NCBI RefSeq assembly: GCF_001314875.1 | Contig: NZ_LJZS01000021.1 | Coordinates: forward strand, 1-64,000 | Reading direction: 5' to 3' | DNA length: 64,000 bases | Origin: Halomonas sp. HL-48 | GTDB lineage: Bacteria > Pseudomonadota > Gammaproteobacteria > Pseudomonadales > Halomonadaceae | Shown here: positions 1-6,539 of the stretch, in pieces | How the letters are laid out: the number at the start of each line of letters is the position of its first letter | Numbering within the stretch: the first letter of the stretch is position 1 | Made by a program: the position numbers and the translations under genes | The notes under the pieces: model-generated | The model's input: only the letters and a program-made list of their open reading frames with translations | Databases searched by the model: none | What the model was told of the DNA's origin: nothing

Positions 1-98
1 CCCGAGTTCGGGGTAAGTTAATGGCATGAGCCGTATACGTGACCCGTATGTACGGTTCTGTGAGAGGGATGAGGCGGCAACGCCTCACCCTACTCGAT
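1..98 (+). mobile_element. 3' end of a group II intron (domains V and VI)
   Basis: The stretch from 28 to 58 folds as a group II intron domain V: GAGCCGTA pairs with TACGGTTC around a small TACG/CGTA stem, with the AGC catalytic triad near its 5' end and a two-base bulge (TG). It is followed by a domain VI hairpin (GAGAGGGATGAGGCG, GCAA loop, CGCCTCACCCTACTC). An unpaired A at 92 lies seven bases before the likely 3' splice site after CTCGAT (98), the usual place for the branch-point A. Only the intron tail is inside the window; a reverse transcriptase ORF and the 5' half would lie upstream. The predicted 3' exon begins about 12 bases before the first in-frame ATG of the TetR gene. Confidence 0.82.
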
Positions 99-110
99 GG
101 TGCGTACTTC

Positions 111-755
111 ATGCGTAAAAGGGACGAGGACAGCGTGGCAAGAACCCAGGACGAAATTCGGCAAACCAACGTGAAAAAGATTCTTCAGGCGGCGGAACAG
201 CTGTTTGCTGAAAAGGGCTATGCCGGCGCCTCCATGGGCGATATCGCCCAGCTGGCCGACATTCCCAAATCCAACGTGCACTATTATTTTGCGACCAAAA
301 AAGCCCTTTATCAGGAGGTTCTGCTGGAGCTTTTGGAGGTATGGAAGCAGGACGCGCTGTGCTTTGAGCTCTATGACGATCCCCGCGTGGTGCTCTCCAG
401 CTACATTCGCGCCAAGATGAACCACTCGCGTAACCGCGCCCATGGTTCCAAGGTATGGGCTGCCGAGGTGATGCAGGGTGCACCGATTCTGAAAGAGTGC
501 CTGCGCGACAACCTTTACGAATGGGCCAAGCTCAAGGAGGCCAAGATTCGTGAATGGATCGAGACGGGCCAGATCAATCCCGTCGAGCCTTCCTATCTGC
601 TCTACATGATCTGGGCGTCGACCCAGCACTACGCCGACTTCGACTACCAGATCTACCTGCTCAACGACGACCAACCGCTTGACGACCTTCAGTTCGAAAA
701 AGCCGTGCAGTCAGTTACCTCGGTCATCCTTCGGGGGATTGGGCTGACGGCGTGA
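111..755 (+). CDS. RutR-like TetR family transcriptional regulator
   Basis: A 214-residue TetR repressor. The N-terminal helix-turn-helix (about residues 20-65, ending SNVHYYFATKKALY) is followed by a C-terminal ligand domain of the YcdC/RutR type, recognised by MIWASTQHYADF, which E. coli RutR also carries. RutR-type proteins sense uracil or thymine and control pyrimidine use and related pathways, which fits the nucleobase genes elsewhere in this window. The ORF track extends to 39, but those codons are group II intron RNA structure and should not be coding. ATG 111 is 12 bases past the intron. GTG 135 (reading ARTQDEIRQ) has a GAGG upstream and is a real alternative. The gene's own promoter and ribosome binding site may have been displaced by the intron. 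Its last 35 codons are repeated at 1531-1627. Confidence 0.88.
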   Translation: MRKRDEDSVARTQDEIRQTNVKKILQAAEQLFAEKGYAGASMGDIAQLADIPKSNVHYYFATKKALYQEVLLELLEVWKQDALCFELYDDPRVVLSSYIRAKMNHSRNRAHGSKVWAAEVMQGAPILKECLRDNLYEWAKLKEAKIREWIETGQINPVEPSYLLYMIWASTQHYADFDYQIYLLNDDQPLDDLQFEKAVQSVTSVILRGIGLTA

Positions 756-760
756 ACGAA
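649..760 (+). repeat. Direct repeat copy 1: 3' end of the RutR-like gene
   Basis: The last part of the TetR coding sequence plus its stop codon and five more bases (ending TGAACGAA) recurs at 1531-1627. The final 67 bases differ at only one position. Further upstream the copies differ mainly at third codon positions, and this copy has 15 extra bases (five codons, within DDQPLDD). Similarity stops immediately after CGAA. The two copies flank the AbiEi gene. Confidence 0.9.
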
Positions 761-780
761 AAGTGGCTTGAAGGCATTTA

Positions 781-822
781 AGTGTACATCTATGCTATGT
801 ATATATAGTCTAGGTGTTCACT
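781..822 (+). promoter_or_regulatory. Inverted-repeat operator candidate before the AbiEi gene
   Basis: AGTGTACA (781-788) and TGTTCACT (815-822) are inverted with one mismatch. They bracket an AT-rich core containing TATATA, a likely -10 region, and end just before the ATG at 824. AbiEi antitoxins of known systems repress their own promoter through inverted repeats, so an autoregulatory site is plausible. Binding is inferred. Confidence 0.4.
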
Positions 823-823
823 T

Positions 824-1366
824 ATGAATCATATGGTCGCCCGCCAACGCTTGGATGCATGGGATCGCCAGGGGCGCACTATTTTCACGTTGCGAGATCT
901 CGCCAAGCTGTTCCATGAAGATAACTCGAAAACGCTACAGGAAGGGGTGAACCGCCTCCGTCGTCATGGAGTGCTGGAAAGTGTTGCGCGGGGTATCTAT
1001 CACTATACCCTGTCTCGAACTCCAGACGCTTATCGACTGGAGCGTATCGCCCGGGCCATGCGGCGCGGAGAATACAGTTACGTCTCTTTAGAGTCGGCTT
1101 TATCTGAATATGGCGCTATCTCACAGATTCCGGTGGATCGACTGACTGTTATGACCACCGGCCGAAAGGGCACTTATCGCACACCTTATGGCACCATCGA
1201 GTTCACCCATACACGCCGCCCAGTCACCGAGCTGATGGGGCGCATGAAAGATATTGGTCGGCCCCTCAAAATCGCGACGCCTGAAGCCGCTTGGGCTGAT
1301 CTGAAACGTGTCGGGCGCAATACCCACCTAGTGGATGTCGAGGTGTTGGAAAAATTGTCAGACTGA
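824..1366 (+). CDS. AbiEi family antitoxin / DUF6088-like protein
   Basis: A 180-residue protein resembling AbiEi-type type IV antitoxins. The N-terminal winged helix region (about 1-65, FTLRDLAKLFHEDNSKTLQEGVNRLRRHGVL) is followed by the RGIYHY step and a C-terminal domain beginning YSYVSLESALSEYG, the usual arrangement in this family. Known AbiEi proteins repress their operon and neutralise the nucleotidyltransferase toxin AbiEii encoded just downstream. Here no AbiEii-sized gene follows, only a 52-codon ORF, and then the duplicated TetR tail. The gene is more AT-rich than its neighbours, which with the flanking repeat suggests acquisition by transfer. ATG 833 is an alternative start. Whether it still has a partner elsewhere cannot be seen. 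Confidence 0.75.
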   Translation: MNHMVARQRLDAWDRQGRTIFTLRDLAKLFHEDNSKTLQEGVNRLRRHGVLESVARGIYHYTLSRTPDAYRLERIARAMRRGEYSYVSLESALSEYGAISQIPVDRLTVMTTGRKGTYRTPYGTIEFTHTRRPVTELMGRMKDIGRPLKIATPEAAWADLKRVGRNTHLVDVEVLEKLSD

Positions 1367-1367
1367 A

Positions 1368-1526
1368 ATGACGCGATTTCTACCCACTGACACGCTGGCG
1401 CGAACGCTGGATAATCCGCGATTCGCCGATTTTCTGTCGCGAGAACTGACAACAATGCTTGGTTCGGTTGTCGCAACGCTAGACGGGCCTGACCCACATA
1501 CACCGCCGGATGAGTTTAAGCTTTGA
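1368..1526 (+). CDS. Small ORF after AbiEi, unknown function
   Basis: A 52-codon frame starting one base after the AbiEi stop codon (MTRFLPTDTLARTLDNPRFADFLSREL...), in the position where AbiEii toxin would be expected. The sequence shows no nucleotidyltransferase signature (no GS-x-D motif) and is far too short for AbiEii, which is usually near 300 residues. The stop lies four bases before the duplicated TetR tail. It could be a genuine small partner, the head of a toxin gene cut by the rearrangement, or chance. No function is assigned. Confidence 0.45.
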   Translation: MTRFLPTDTLARTLDNPRFADFLSRELTTMLGSVVATLDGPDPHTPPDEFKL

Positions 1527-1530
1527 AGAC

Positions 1531-1627
1531 CAATTTACTTGCTCAACGACAACCTGCAGTTTGAAAAAGCCGTGCAGTCAGTCACCTCGGTCATCCTTCG
1601 GGGGATTGGGCTGACGGCGTGAACGAA
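1531..1627 (+). repeat. Direct repeat copy 2: displaced RutR-like 3' end
   Basis: This copy would encode IYLLNDNLQFEKAVQSVTSV... through the stop codon, so it keeps the reading frame of a TetR C-terminus but has no gene body in front of it. Compared with copy 1 it lacks five codons in frame and carries mostly synonymous changes upstream of a nearly identical 67-base end. That pattern looks like the original or foreign tail left behind when DNA carrying its own version of the gene end recombined here. Confidence 0.9.
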
Positions 1628-1654
1628 GCCGTCGTCCTTGCCCGCTATCCTCAT

Positions 1655-2875
1655 TTACCCCAGCGGCCCGCCGGTGACCGTGGTTTTCAAGCCTGCGATG
1701 ATGGCCTGGCCATCTTCGCGCTGGAGTTCGTCGTACCAGGCGCGGGTATCGTCGGCATCGTGGCCGTGAATCATCGCCGCACGTTTGCGGGCGCGCTGGA
1801 CGATTTCGCCCACCCGGTCGACGCGTGCCCTGTCGTACTGCGCCAGGGCGCTTTTGATGGCCGCTGACGTATCGGTATTTTCTTCCAGCGCACGCTCGAG
1901 CGCCTGTGAGAGCACCCAGGCATCTTCCATCGCCTGGCAGCCGCCCTGGCCAAGATCGGGCGCCATGCCGTGGGCGGCATCGCCCAATAATGCGACCCGT
2001 GGGGCGGTGAGCGAATCCAGCGGCGGAATATCGTAGATTTCCACGCGGGCCATGCGCGCTGGGTCAAAGCGCTCGATCAGCGCCTGTACGGGGTCGGCCC
2101 AGCCGGCAAAATGTGCGCGTAATTCATCGCGATACAGATCGGGGTCGTTGGGCGTTCCCGCAGGGAGCGGCACGTCAAAGAAACAGTAGAATTCCTGTGC
2201 GCCTTCCTCGTTGCCGCCACTGCCCATGGGCATGAACGAGACGCGCTTGGCGTCGCCTACGTATTGGTCCCAATGCGTCAGGGGGGCCAGCGCTGCGTCG
2301 GCGGGGACGCGGACGTTCCAGTTCACATAGCCGACGTATTGGCGATCCACGGGGTGCCCTACCAGCTTGCTGCGAAGCCTGGAGTGCGTGCCCTCGGCGA
2401 CCACCAGCAAGTCGGCATGCAGGCTTTCACCGTCGTCAAAATGCGCCGCCACGCCGTCCTGGGTGACCGTGTAATCGTCACAGCGACGGCCAAACTGGAT
2501 GTGGTCGGTGCCGACGGCCTCCAGCAGCGTCTGCTGAAGCGCGGCGCGGGCAATCGGGCAGACGCGCTGGCCGACATCGCTAAACAGCGGTGCCAGGCTG
2601 AAGTCGGTCAAGGTCTTGCCGGAGTGGGTCAGGTAGCGCATCTGGGTCATCTCGCCGCTCAAGCCCTCGATGGTTTCACCCAGGCCTAACTGGTGCATGA
2701 CCTTGACGCCATTGGGCCATAGCGAAATCGCCGCGCCCACCGGGCGCATGGTCGCCACGCGTTCGGCAACGGTGACCCGATGTCCCTGTTGTTGAAAGGC
2801 GAGCGCGGTGCTTAGCCCGCCAATGCCCGCACCGATAACGAGAATATTGAGAGATGTGGTAAGCGGGCGGGGCAT
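1655..2875 (-). CDS. hpxO: FAD-dependent urate hydroxylase
   Basis: A 406-residue flavoprotein monooxygenase of the p-hydroxybenzoate hydroxylase fold. The dinucleotide-binding motif GAGIGG is at residues 15-20 and the second FAD motif (GDAAHGMAPDLGQG) near 297. The sequence GYVNWNVRV and the overall length match HpxO, which converts urate to 5-hydroxyisourate with NADH and oxygen in purine breakdown; other aromatic hydroxylases of the family remain possible. The start at 2875 has AAGGAG upstream. It stands alone: no hydroxyisourate hydrolase or OHCU decarboxylase gene is nearby, so the rest of the uricolytic pathway must be elsewhere. The RutR-like regulator upstream is converging on it. Confidence 0.82.
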   Translation of the reverse strand: MPRPLTTSLNILVIGAGIGGLSTALAFQQQGHRVTVAERVATMRPVGAAISLWPNGVKVMHQLGLGETIEGLSGEMTQMRYLTHSGKTLTDFSLAPLFSDVGQRVCPIARAALQQTLLEAVGTDHIQFGRRCDDYTVTQDGVAAHFDDGESLHADLLVVAEGTHSRLRSKLVGHPVDRQYVGYVNWNVRVPADAALAPLTHWDQYVGDAKRVSFMPMGSGGNEEGAQEFYCFFDVPLPAGTPNDPDLYRDELRAHFAGWADPVQALIERFDPARMARVEIYDIPPLDSLTAPRVALLGDAAHGMAPDLGQGGCQAMEDAWVLSQALERALEENTDTSAAIKSALAQYDRARVDRVGEIVQRARKRAAMIHGHDADDTRAWYDELQREDGQAIIAGLKTTVTGGPLG

Positions 2876-2955
2876 GGCAAACTCCTTGAACAGTGAAAGA
2901 GCACAATGAATGTTAATTGGGTAAGCCGGTCAAGAATCCCATCGCGAAGGTTAAC

Positions 2956-2963
2956 TGTATACA
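2956..2963 (-). promoter_or_regulatory. TGTATACA palindrome upstream of hpxO
   Basis: A perfect 8-base palindrome TGTATACA lies about 80 bases upstream of the hpxO start, with a half-like TGTATA about 15 bases further on. Palindromes of this form are common binding sites of GntR and TetR regulators of purine or pyrimidine genes. The short length makes chance occurrence possible. Confidence 0.3.
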
Positions 2964-3061
2964 AAATTGAGGTTTAATGTATAGGTAAAGGTCGTTTGGG
3001 CTAGGCATCCACGGTGTGCTGGATAACCGGAATGAGAAGCAAAAAAATGCCTGTTGCCCCC

Positions 3062-3088
3062 CTTGAAAACTGTCTGAATGCTCCTATT
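3062..3088 (+). promoter_or_regulatory. Sigma32-like heat shock promoter
   Basis: CTTGAAA (3062-3068) matches the sigma32 -35 consensus exactly. After a 12-base spacer CTCCTATT (3081-3088) resembles the -10 consensus CCCCATNT. It lies about 78 bases upstream of the first Hsp20 gene and is the only likely heat-shock signal for the pair. Confidence 0.6.
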
Positions 3089-3165
3089 TTGCGATTTAAG
3101 AGGCGCTGCGATGGGATATAGCGGCATCTCTTCTCATAGTCTGCTTAACGTAGGAGGTGTTCGAT

Positions 3166-3627
3166 ATGTTCGATGATCTCAAGCGTTTTGATGTTGGCTC
3201 ACCTCGCCAGTTGGACTGGTTTCGCCAGTTGTTGGACGACTTTTTGCCCGATGGCAATGCGATGGATATACGCGCGGTGCCCAATGGCAGCTTCCCGATG
3301 ATCAATGTGGCCCGTAGCGATGAAGCCGTGCACGTTTATGTGTTCGCGGCGGGGCTGGACGCTACGGATCTCACCATTGATGTTCAGGATAATGTGCTAA
3401 CCCTTCGCGGCAAGCGTGAGTCTGTCATTGGCAATAACGATGGCGAGCGCTCGCGTCCGGTATTCCGTCGCGAACGCCTCAGCGGTGATTTTGTGCGCGC
3501 CATTGCGCTGCCGGATGGCGTGGATGCAGACCGGGCTGAAGCCCGCCATGCCCACGGGGTGTTCGAGATCGTGCTGCCCAAGCGCGAGGAACTCAAGCCA
3601 CGTCGTATCGATGTTCAGGCGGCGTAA
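3166..3627 (+). CDS. Hsp20/alpha-crystallin small heat shock protein
   Basis: A 153-residue small heat shock protein. The alpha-crystallin domain begins near residue 45 (FPMINVARSDEAVHVYVFAAGLDATDLTIDVQDNVLTLRGKR) and ends with the conserved HGVFEIVLPKREE. These proteins hold unfolding proteins as ATP-independent chaperones. The track starts at GTG 3157, but ATG 3166 has AGGAGGT eight bases upstream and is preferred. It is followed after 37 bases by a second Hsp20 gene with its own strong ribosome binding site. The pair is probably transcribed from the sigma32-like promoter upstream and ended by the hairpin at 4085. Confidence 0.93.
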   Translation: MFDDLKRFDVGSPRQLDWFRQLLDDFLPDGNAMDIRAVPNGSFPMINVARSDEAVHVYVFAAGLDATDLTIDVQDNVLTLRGKRESVIGNNDGERSRPVFRRERLSGDFVRAIALPDGVDADRAEARHAHGVFEIVLPKREELKPRRIDVQAA

Positions 3628-3664
3628 ATCATGGTTGGTAACCTTGAATAAGGAGGGATAAATC

Positions 3665-4066
3665 ATGAATAACGTTGTTCGTTCATCTAATAACCAAGCC
3701 TCGCTTCAACAGCGGGATGAAGACAAGAAACCGCAGGAAACGCTGCTGCCAGCAGTGGATATTGTCGAGGAAGATAATGCCATTAAGCTGGTTGCCGACA
3801 TGCCAGGCGTTACCAACGACTCACTGCGTGTCGAGCTCGACAATAACGTGCTGAGCTTGGAGGGCGAGATAAACCTGAACATGCCCGAAGGGCTGAGCGC
3901 GCTGCATGCTGAGGTGCGTGGTCGGCGTTTCGCACGCCGCTTCAACCTCAGTCATGAAATAGACGGTGACGCGATCACGGCACGTATCGTCAATGGTGTG
4001 CTGACGGTAACGTTGCCCAAGAAAGATAGCCATCGCACGCGCCGTATCGAGGTACAGGCAGCGTAA
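3665..4066 (+). CDS. Hsp20/alpha-crystallin small heat shock protein
   Basis: A 133-residue second small heat shock protein with a short polar N-terminal arm (about 1-28, rich in Q, N and D) and an alpha-crystallin domain (LPAVDIVEEDNAIKLVADMPGVTNDSLRVELDNNVLSLEGE ... NGVLTVTLPKKD). It starts at ATG 3665 after AAGGAGGG. It is a divergent paralogue of the gene in front rather than a recent duplicate. Paired small heat shock proteins often form mixed oligomers, as IbpA and IbpB do, but that is inference here. A terminator-like hairpin follows. Confidence 0.93.
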   Translation: MNNVVRSSNNQASLQQRDEDKKPQETLLPAVDIVEEDNAIKLVADMPGVTNDSLRVELDNNVLSLEGEINLNMPEGLSALHAEVRGRRFARRFNLSHEIDGDAITARIVNGVLTVTLPKKDSHRTRRIEVQAA

Positions 4067-4084
4067 AACGAAGCTGATACTTAG

Positions 4085-4114
4085 CCGCCCCGGCACGATA
4101 GAGTGCCGGGGCGG
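4085..4114 (+). terminator. Hairpin terminator after the Hsp20 pair
   Basis: CCGCCCCGGCAC and GTGCCGGGGCGG form a perfect 12-bp stem with a six-base loop, 18 bases after the second hsp20 stop. Only a weak T run follows (TACTTT), so it is a strong hairpin but not a textbook intrinsic terminator. Confidence 0.7.
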
Positions 4115-4197
4115 TACTTTCCCTAGTCGCAATTTAAGCTCTATGCTCTACATAAAGAGTGTTCGATACTTCCCTGATCGATAGAGAGAATTGCGTC

Positions 4198-5250
4198 ATG
4201 ACGGATATAACCGCGTTGCTCGGCAGTGATGCCGAGAGTTTGCTCAATCACACCTGCCAGGGCGTTCCCCGCGACAGCTTGCACTTACCCGGCCCCGATT
4301 TTATTGACCGTGTTATGGCGGATAGTGACCGTAGCCCGGCGGTGCTGCGCAATATGCAGAGCCTGTTTAATCATGGCCGCTTGGCGGGCACCGGCTACCT
4401 TAGCCTGCTGCCGGTAGACCAAGGCATCGAGCACTCGGCAGGTGCCTCCTTTGCTCCGAACCCGCGCTACTTCGACCCGGCGAATATCGTTGAGCTGGCC
4501 CTTGAGGGTGGCTGCAATGGCGTGGCCTCGACCCTTGGCGTGTTGTCGTCGGTCGCGCGTCGTTATGCCCACAAGATTCCGATGATGCTTAAACTCAACC
4601 ACAACGAGACGCTAAGCTACCCGGCGATGTATGACCAGACGCTGTTTGCCGACGTTGAGCAGGCCCACGATATGGGCTGTGTGGCGGTCGGGGCGACGAT
4701 TTACTTTGGCTCCCACGAGAGCCGCCGGCAAATCATGGAGATTAGCGAGGCTTTCGAGCGCGCTCACCAACTGGGGATGGTGACGGTATTGTGGGCCTAT
4801 CTACGCAACCCGGCCTTCAAGCAGGAAGGTGCCGATTATCATGCTTCCGCCGACCTCACCAGCCAGGCCAACCACATGGCCGCAACGCTCAAGGCGGATA
4901 TCGTCAAACAGAAGCTGCCCGAGAACAACGGCGGCTATAAAGCGGTCGGTTTCGGCCATACCCACGAGAAAGTCTACAGCGAGATGACCACTGACCATCC
5001 CATCGACCTGGCCCGCTACCAGGTCGCCAACTGCTTTATGGGCCGCGCCGGTCTGATCAACTCCGGTGGTGGCTCCAAAGGGCACTCCGATCTCGGCGAG
5101 GCGGTGCGCACGGCGGTGATCAACAAGCGTGCCGGTGGTATGGGCTTGATCTCGGGGCGTAAAGCGTTCCAGAAACCGATGCAGGAAGGCGTTGAGCTGC
5201 TGCATGCGATTCAGGATGTCTATCTCTCCAAGGACGTGACCGTCGCCTGA
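4198..5250 (+). CDS. fbaB: Class I fructose-bisphosphate aldolase
   Basis: At 350 residues, exactly the length of E. coli FbaB, the protein follows the DhnA-type aldolase throughout: [42 protein letters not shown], and the Schiff-base lysine region ADIVKQK. It splits fructose 1,6-bisphosphate into dihydroxyacetone phosphate and glyceraldehyde 3-phosphate, or works in reverse in gluconeogenesis. The track begins at 4159; ATG 4198 matches the E. coli N-terminus (MTDI) and has GAGAGAA upstream. It stands alone, converging with phzF. This class is typically used for growth on gluconeogenic substrates, consistent with the organic-acid genes in this window. Confidence 0.95.
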   Translation: MTDITALLGSDAESLLNHTCQGVPRDSLHLPGPDFIDRVMADSDRSPAVLRNMQSLFNHGRLAGTGYLSLLPVDQGIEHSAGASFAPNPRYFDPANIVELALEGGCNGVASTLGVLSSVARRYAHKIPMMLKLNHNETLSYPAMYDQTLFADVEQAHDMGCVAVGATIYFGSHESRRQIMEISEAFERAHQLGMVTVLWAYLRNPAFKQEGADYHASADLTSQANHMAATLKADIVKQKLPENNGGYKAVGFGHTHEKVYSEMTTDHPIDLARYQVANCFMGRAGLINSGGGSKGHSDLGEAVRTAVINKRAGGMGLISGRKAFQKPMQEGVELLHAIQDVYLSKDVTVA

Positions 5251-5294
5251 TCTCCTGACCCTTACGAATCACATAGGAGCAACAGAAGGGGCGC

Positions 5295-6176
5295 CTAGCC
5301 AATGGTTTGGTGTATGTCAAAAGCGCCCCTGCCCACTACCGCTGCGTAACCGCCCACTTCCACCAAGCCATGCTTGATCCCGCCATTGGCGGCGGTATGG
5401 ATAATGCTGGGTCGCCCCATCTCAACACCCTGATGAATCTTGCACTGCAAGGCATCTGGCTGAAGGGATGCCAAATAGCCGGTCAATGCGGCTGCGGCGC
5501 TGCCGGTAGCGGGATCTTCGCAAAGGCTGGCGTGCATACAGAACATACGGCTTTTAATCACCGTTTCTGCTTCATTTGTCTGCTCCATTACGTACAGATA
5601 AACCTGCTCGGCACTGCTGGGAGCCACGGCCCTCATCCAGGTGGTCGTTGAAATGCGCACGTTCTCCAGAGCGGTGATATCTGCTAGCTCGATCAAATGA
5701 AAGGGCAGGCCAAAGGAAGCCAACACCGGGTTGCCAACCACCTGGTGCGCCTCAAGCCCCAGTAGCTCGGTGGCGGTAGCGTGATCAAGGTTGCTGTCCT
5801 TGATGCTTGCAGGCTGGGCAGTGGTAAACGTTGCCCTTCCTTGGTCATAGCGTACCGCCAGTTCGCCAATAGGTGGCTGAAGCACCAAGGTTTGATCACG
5901 GTTCACAAGCTCTAAAGCGGCCAATAGATGCGCGGTGCCTACCGTAGGATGGCCTGCAAAGGCTAGCTCTTGAGTGGGGGTGAATATCCGCATGGGGAAA
6001 TGGTTCGGCCTGGTGGCGGCGCTCAAAAATACCGTTTCAGCCAGGTTTAATTCATTGGCAAGCGCTTGCATGGTGCTGGTCTCAAGCTCTCCAGCCTCTA
6101 AAAAGACGGCCAATGGATTACCAGTGAACGGCTGGTCGGTAAATACATCCAGCAGGTAATACTCAACGGTTTTCAT
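5295..6176 (-). CDS. PhzF family epimerase/isomerase
   Basis: A 293-residue PhzF-fold protein with two similar lobes. The catalytic glutamate is in ELNLAETVFL (about residue 45), the lobe motifs are FAGHPTVGTAHLL and CEDPATGSAAAALTGYL. Family members catalyse proton shifts such as the isomerisation in phenazine synthesis, but most genomic copies have unknown substrates and no phenazine genes occur here. The ATG at 6176 has AGGGGGA upstream; the extra N-terminal residues in the track are not conserved. The start overlaps the last codons of the upstream DUF1127 gene by 14 bases, suggesting translational coupling. It lies divergent from a MocR regulator that may control it. Confidence 0.88.
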   Translation of the reverse strand: MKTVEYYLLDVFTDQPFTGNPLAVFLEAGELETSTMQALANELNLAETVFLSAATRPNHFPMRIFTPTQELAFAGHPTVGTAHLLAALELVNRDQTLVLQPPIGELAVRYDQGRATFTTAQPASIKDSNLDHATATELLGLEAHQVVGNPVLASFGLPFHLIELADITALENVRISTTTWMRAVAPSSAEQVYLYVMEQTNEAETVIKSRMFCMHASLCEDPATGSAAAALTGYLASLQPDALQCKIHQGVEMGRPSIIHTAANGGIKHGLVEVGGYAAVVGRGAFDIHQTIG

Positions 6177-6375
6177 AAGTCCCCCTGTTAACAGACGCAT
6201 GTTTCCAAAACGGTTTGCGGCCCTCTGTTTGGGCCTGCTCGCGGCTGATGCCGACATCCTCCAGCAGCCGGTCATCGAGCGTTAATAGATGGCGGCGACT
6301 GCGGCGGCATTGTTGATAGTAGCGAAGTTGATAACCTAGCTGGTAGCGGAGCAGGTTAAGGCTGAAGCGCGGCAT
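6163..6375 (-). CDS. DUF1127 (YjiS-like) small protein
   Basis: A 70-residue basic protein with the DUF1127 core RRHLLTLDDRLLEDVGISREQAQTEGRKPFW. Small arginine-rich DUF1127 proteins bind RNA or act as stress and metabolism modulators in alphaproteobacteria; function in gammaproteobacteria is mostly unknown. It is the first gene of a two-gene unit with the phzF-like gene, whose start codon lies inside its last codons. Its upstream region carries repeated GATACAG motifs shared with the divergent MocR gene. Confidence 0.85.
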   Translation of the reverse strand: MPRFSLNLLRYQLGYQLRYYQQCRRSRRHLLTLDDRLLEDVGISREQAQTEGRKPFWKHASVNRGTYENR

Positions 6376-6427
6376 GGCGAATCCTCCGTGGTGTGTGCCA
6401 GACCAGATTACTCAGCGCTGATGTTTT

Positions 6428-6511
6428 GATACAGATATAGAGTTTATTGTTTTTAAGATACAGAATGGCGTGTTATACCTCTGTATGGCGGTTTCTGGGT
6501 ACGTCTGTATC
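6428..6511. promoter_or_regulatory. Four-copy GATACAG/CTGTATC operator array
   Basis: GATACAG occurs at 6428-6434 and 6457-6463, followed by CTGTATG (6481-6487) and CTGTATC (6505-6511) in the opposite orientation. Successive starts are 29, 24 and 24 bases apart. The array fills the divergent promoter region between the DUF1127-phzF unit and the MocR gene. MocR/GabR-type proteins bind paired repeats of this kind, so it is a good candidate operator for the neighbouring regulator. Confidence 0.6.
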
Positions 6512-6539
6512 GTTGTTGGGTTGTGGGGAGGAGGGTGTT

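Noticed and set aside
39-110. N-terminal extension of the TetR ORF in the track
   Set aside because: These bases form the intron domain V/VI structures and the codons do not match the family, so the coding start was set at 111 or 135.
1619-1867. Plus-strand ORF of 82 codons next to the duplicated tail
   Set aside because: Lies antisense to the end of hpxO; its beginning is the stop codon of the duplicated TetR tail.
5287-5330. AGGGGCGC and GCGCCCCT inverted repeat at the end of phzF
   Set aside because: One arm lies within the coding end and the loop is 28 bases, too long for a convincing terminator.
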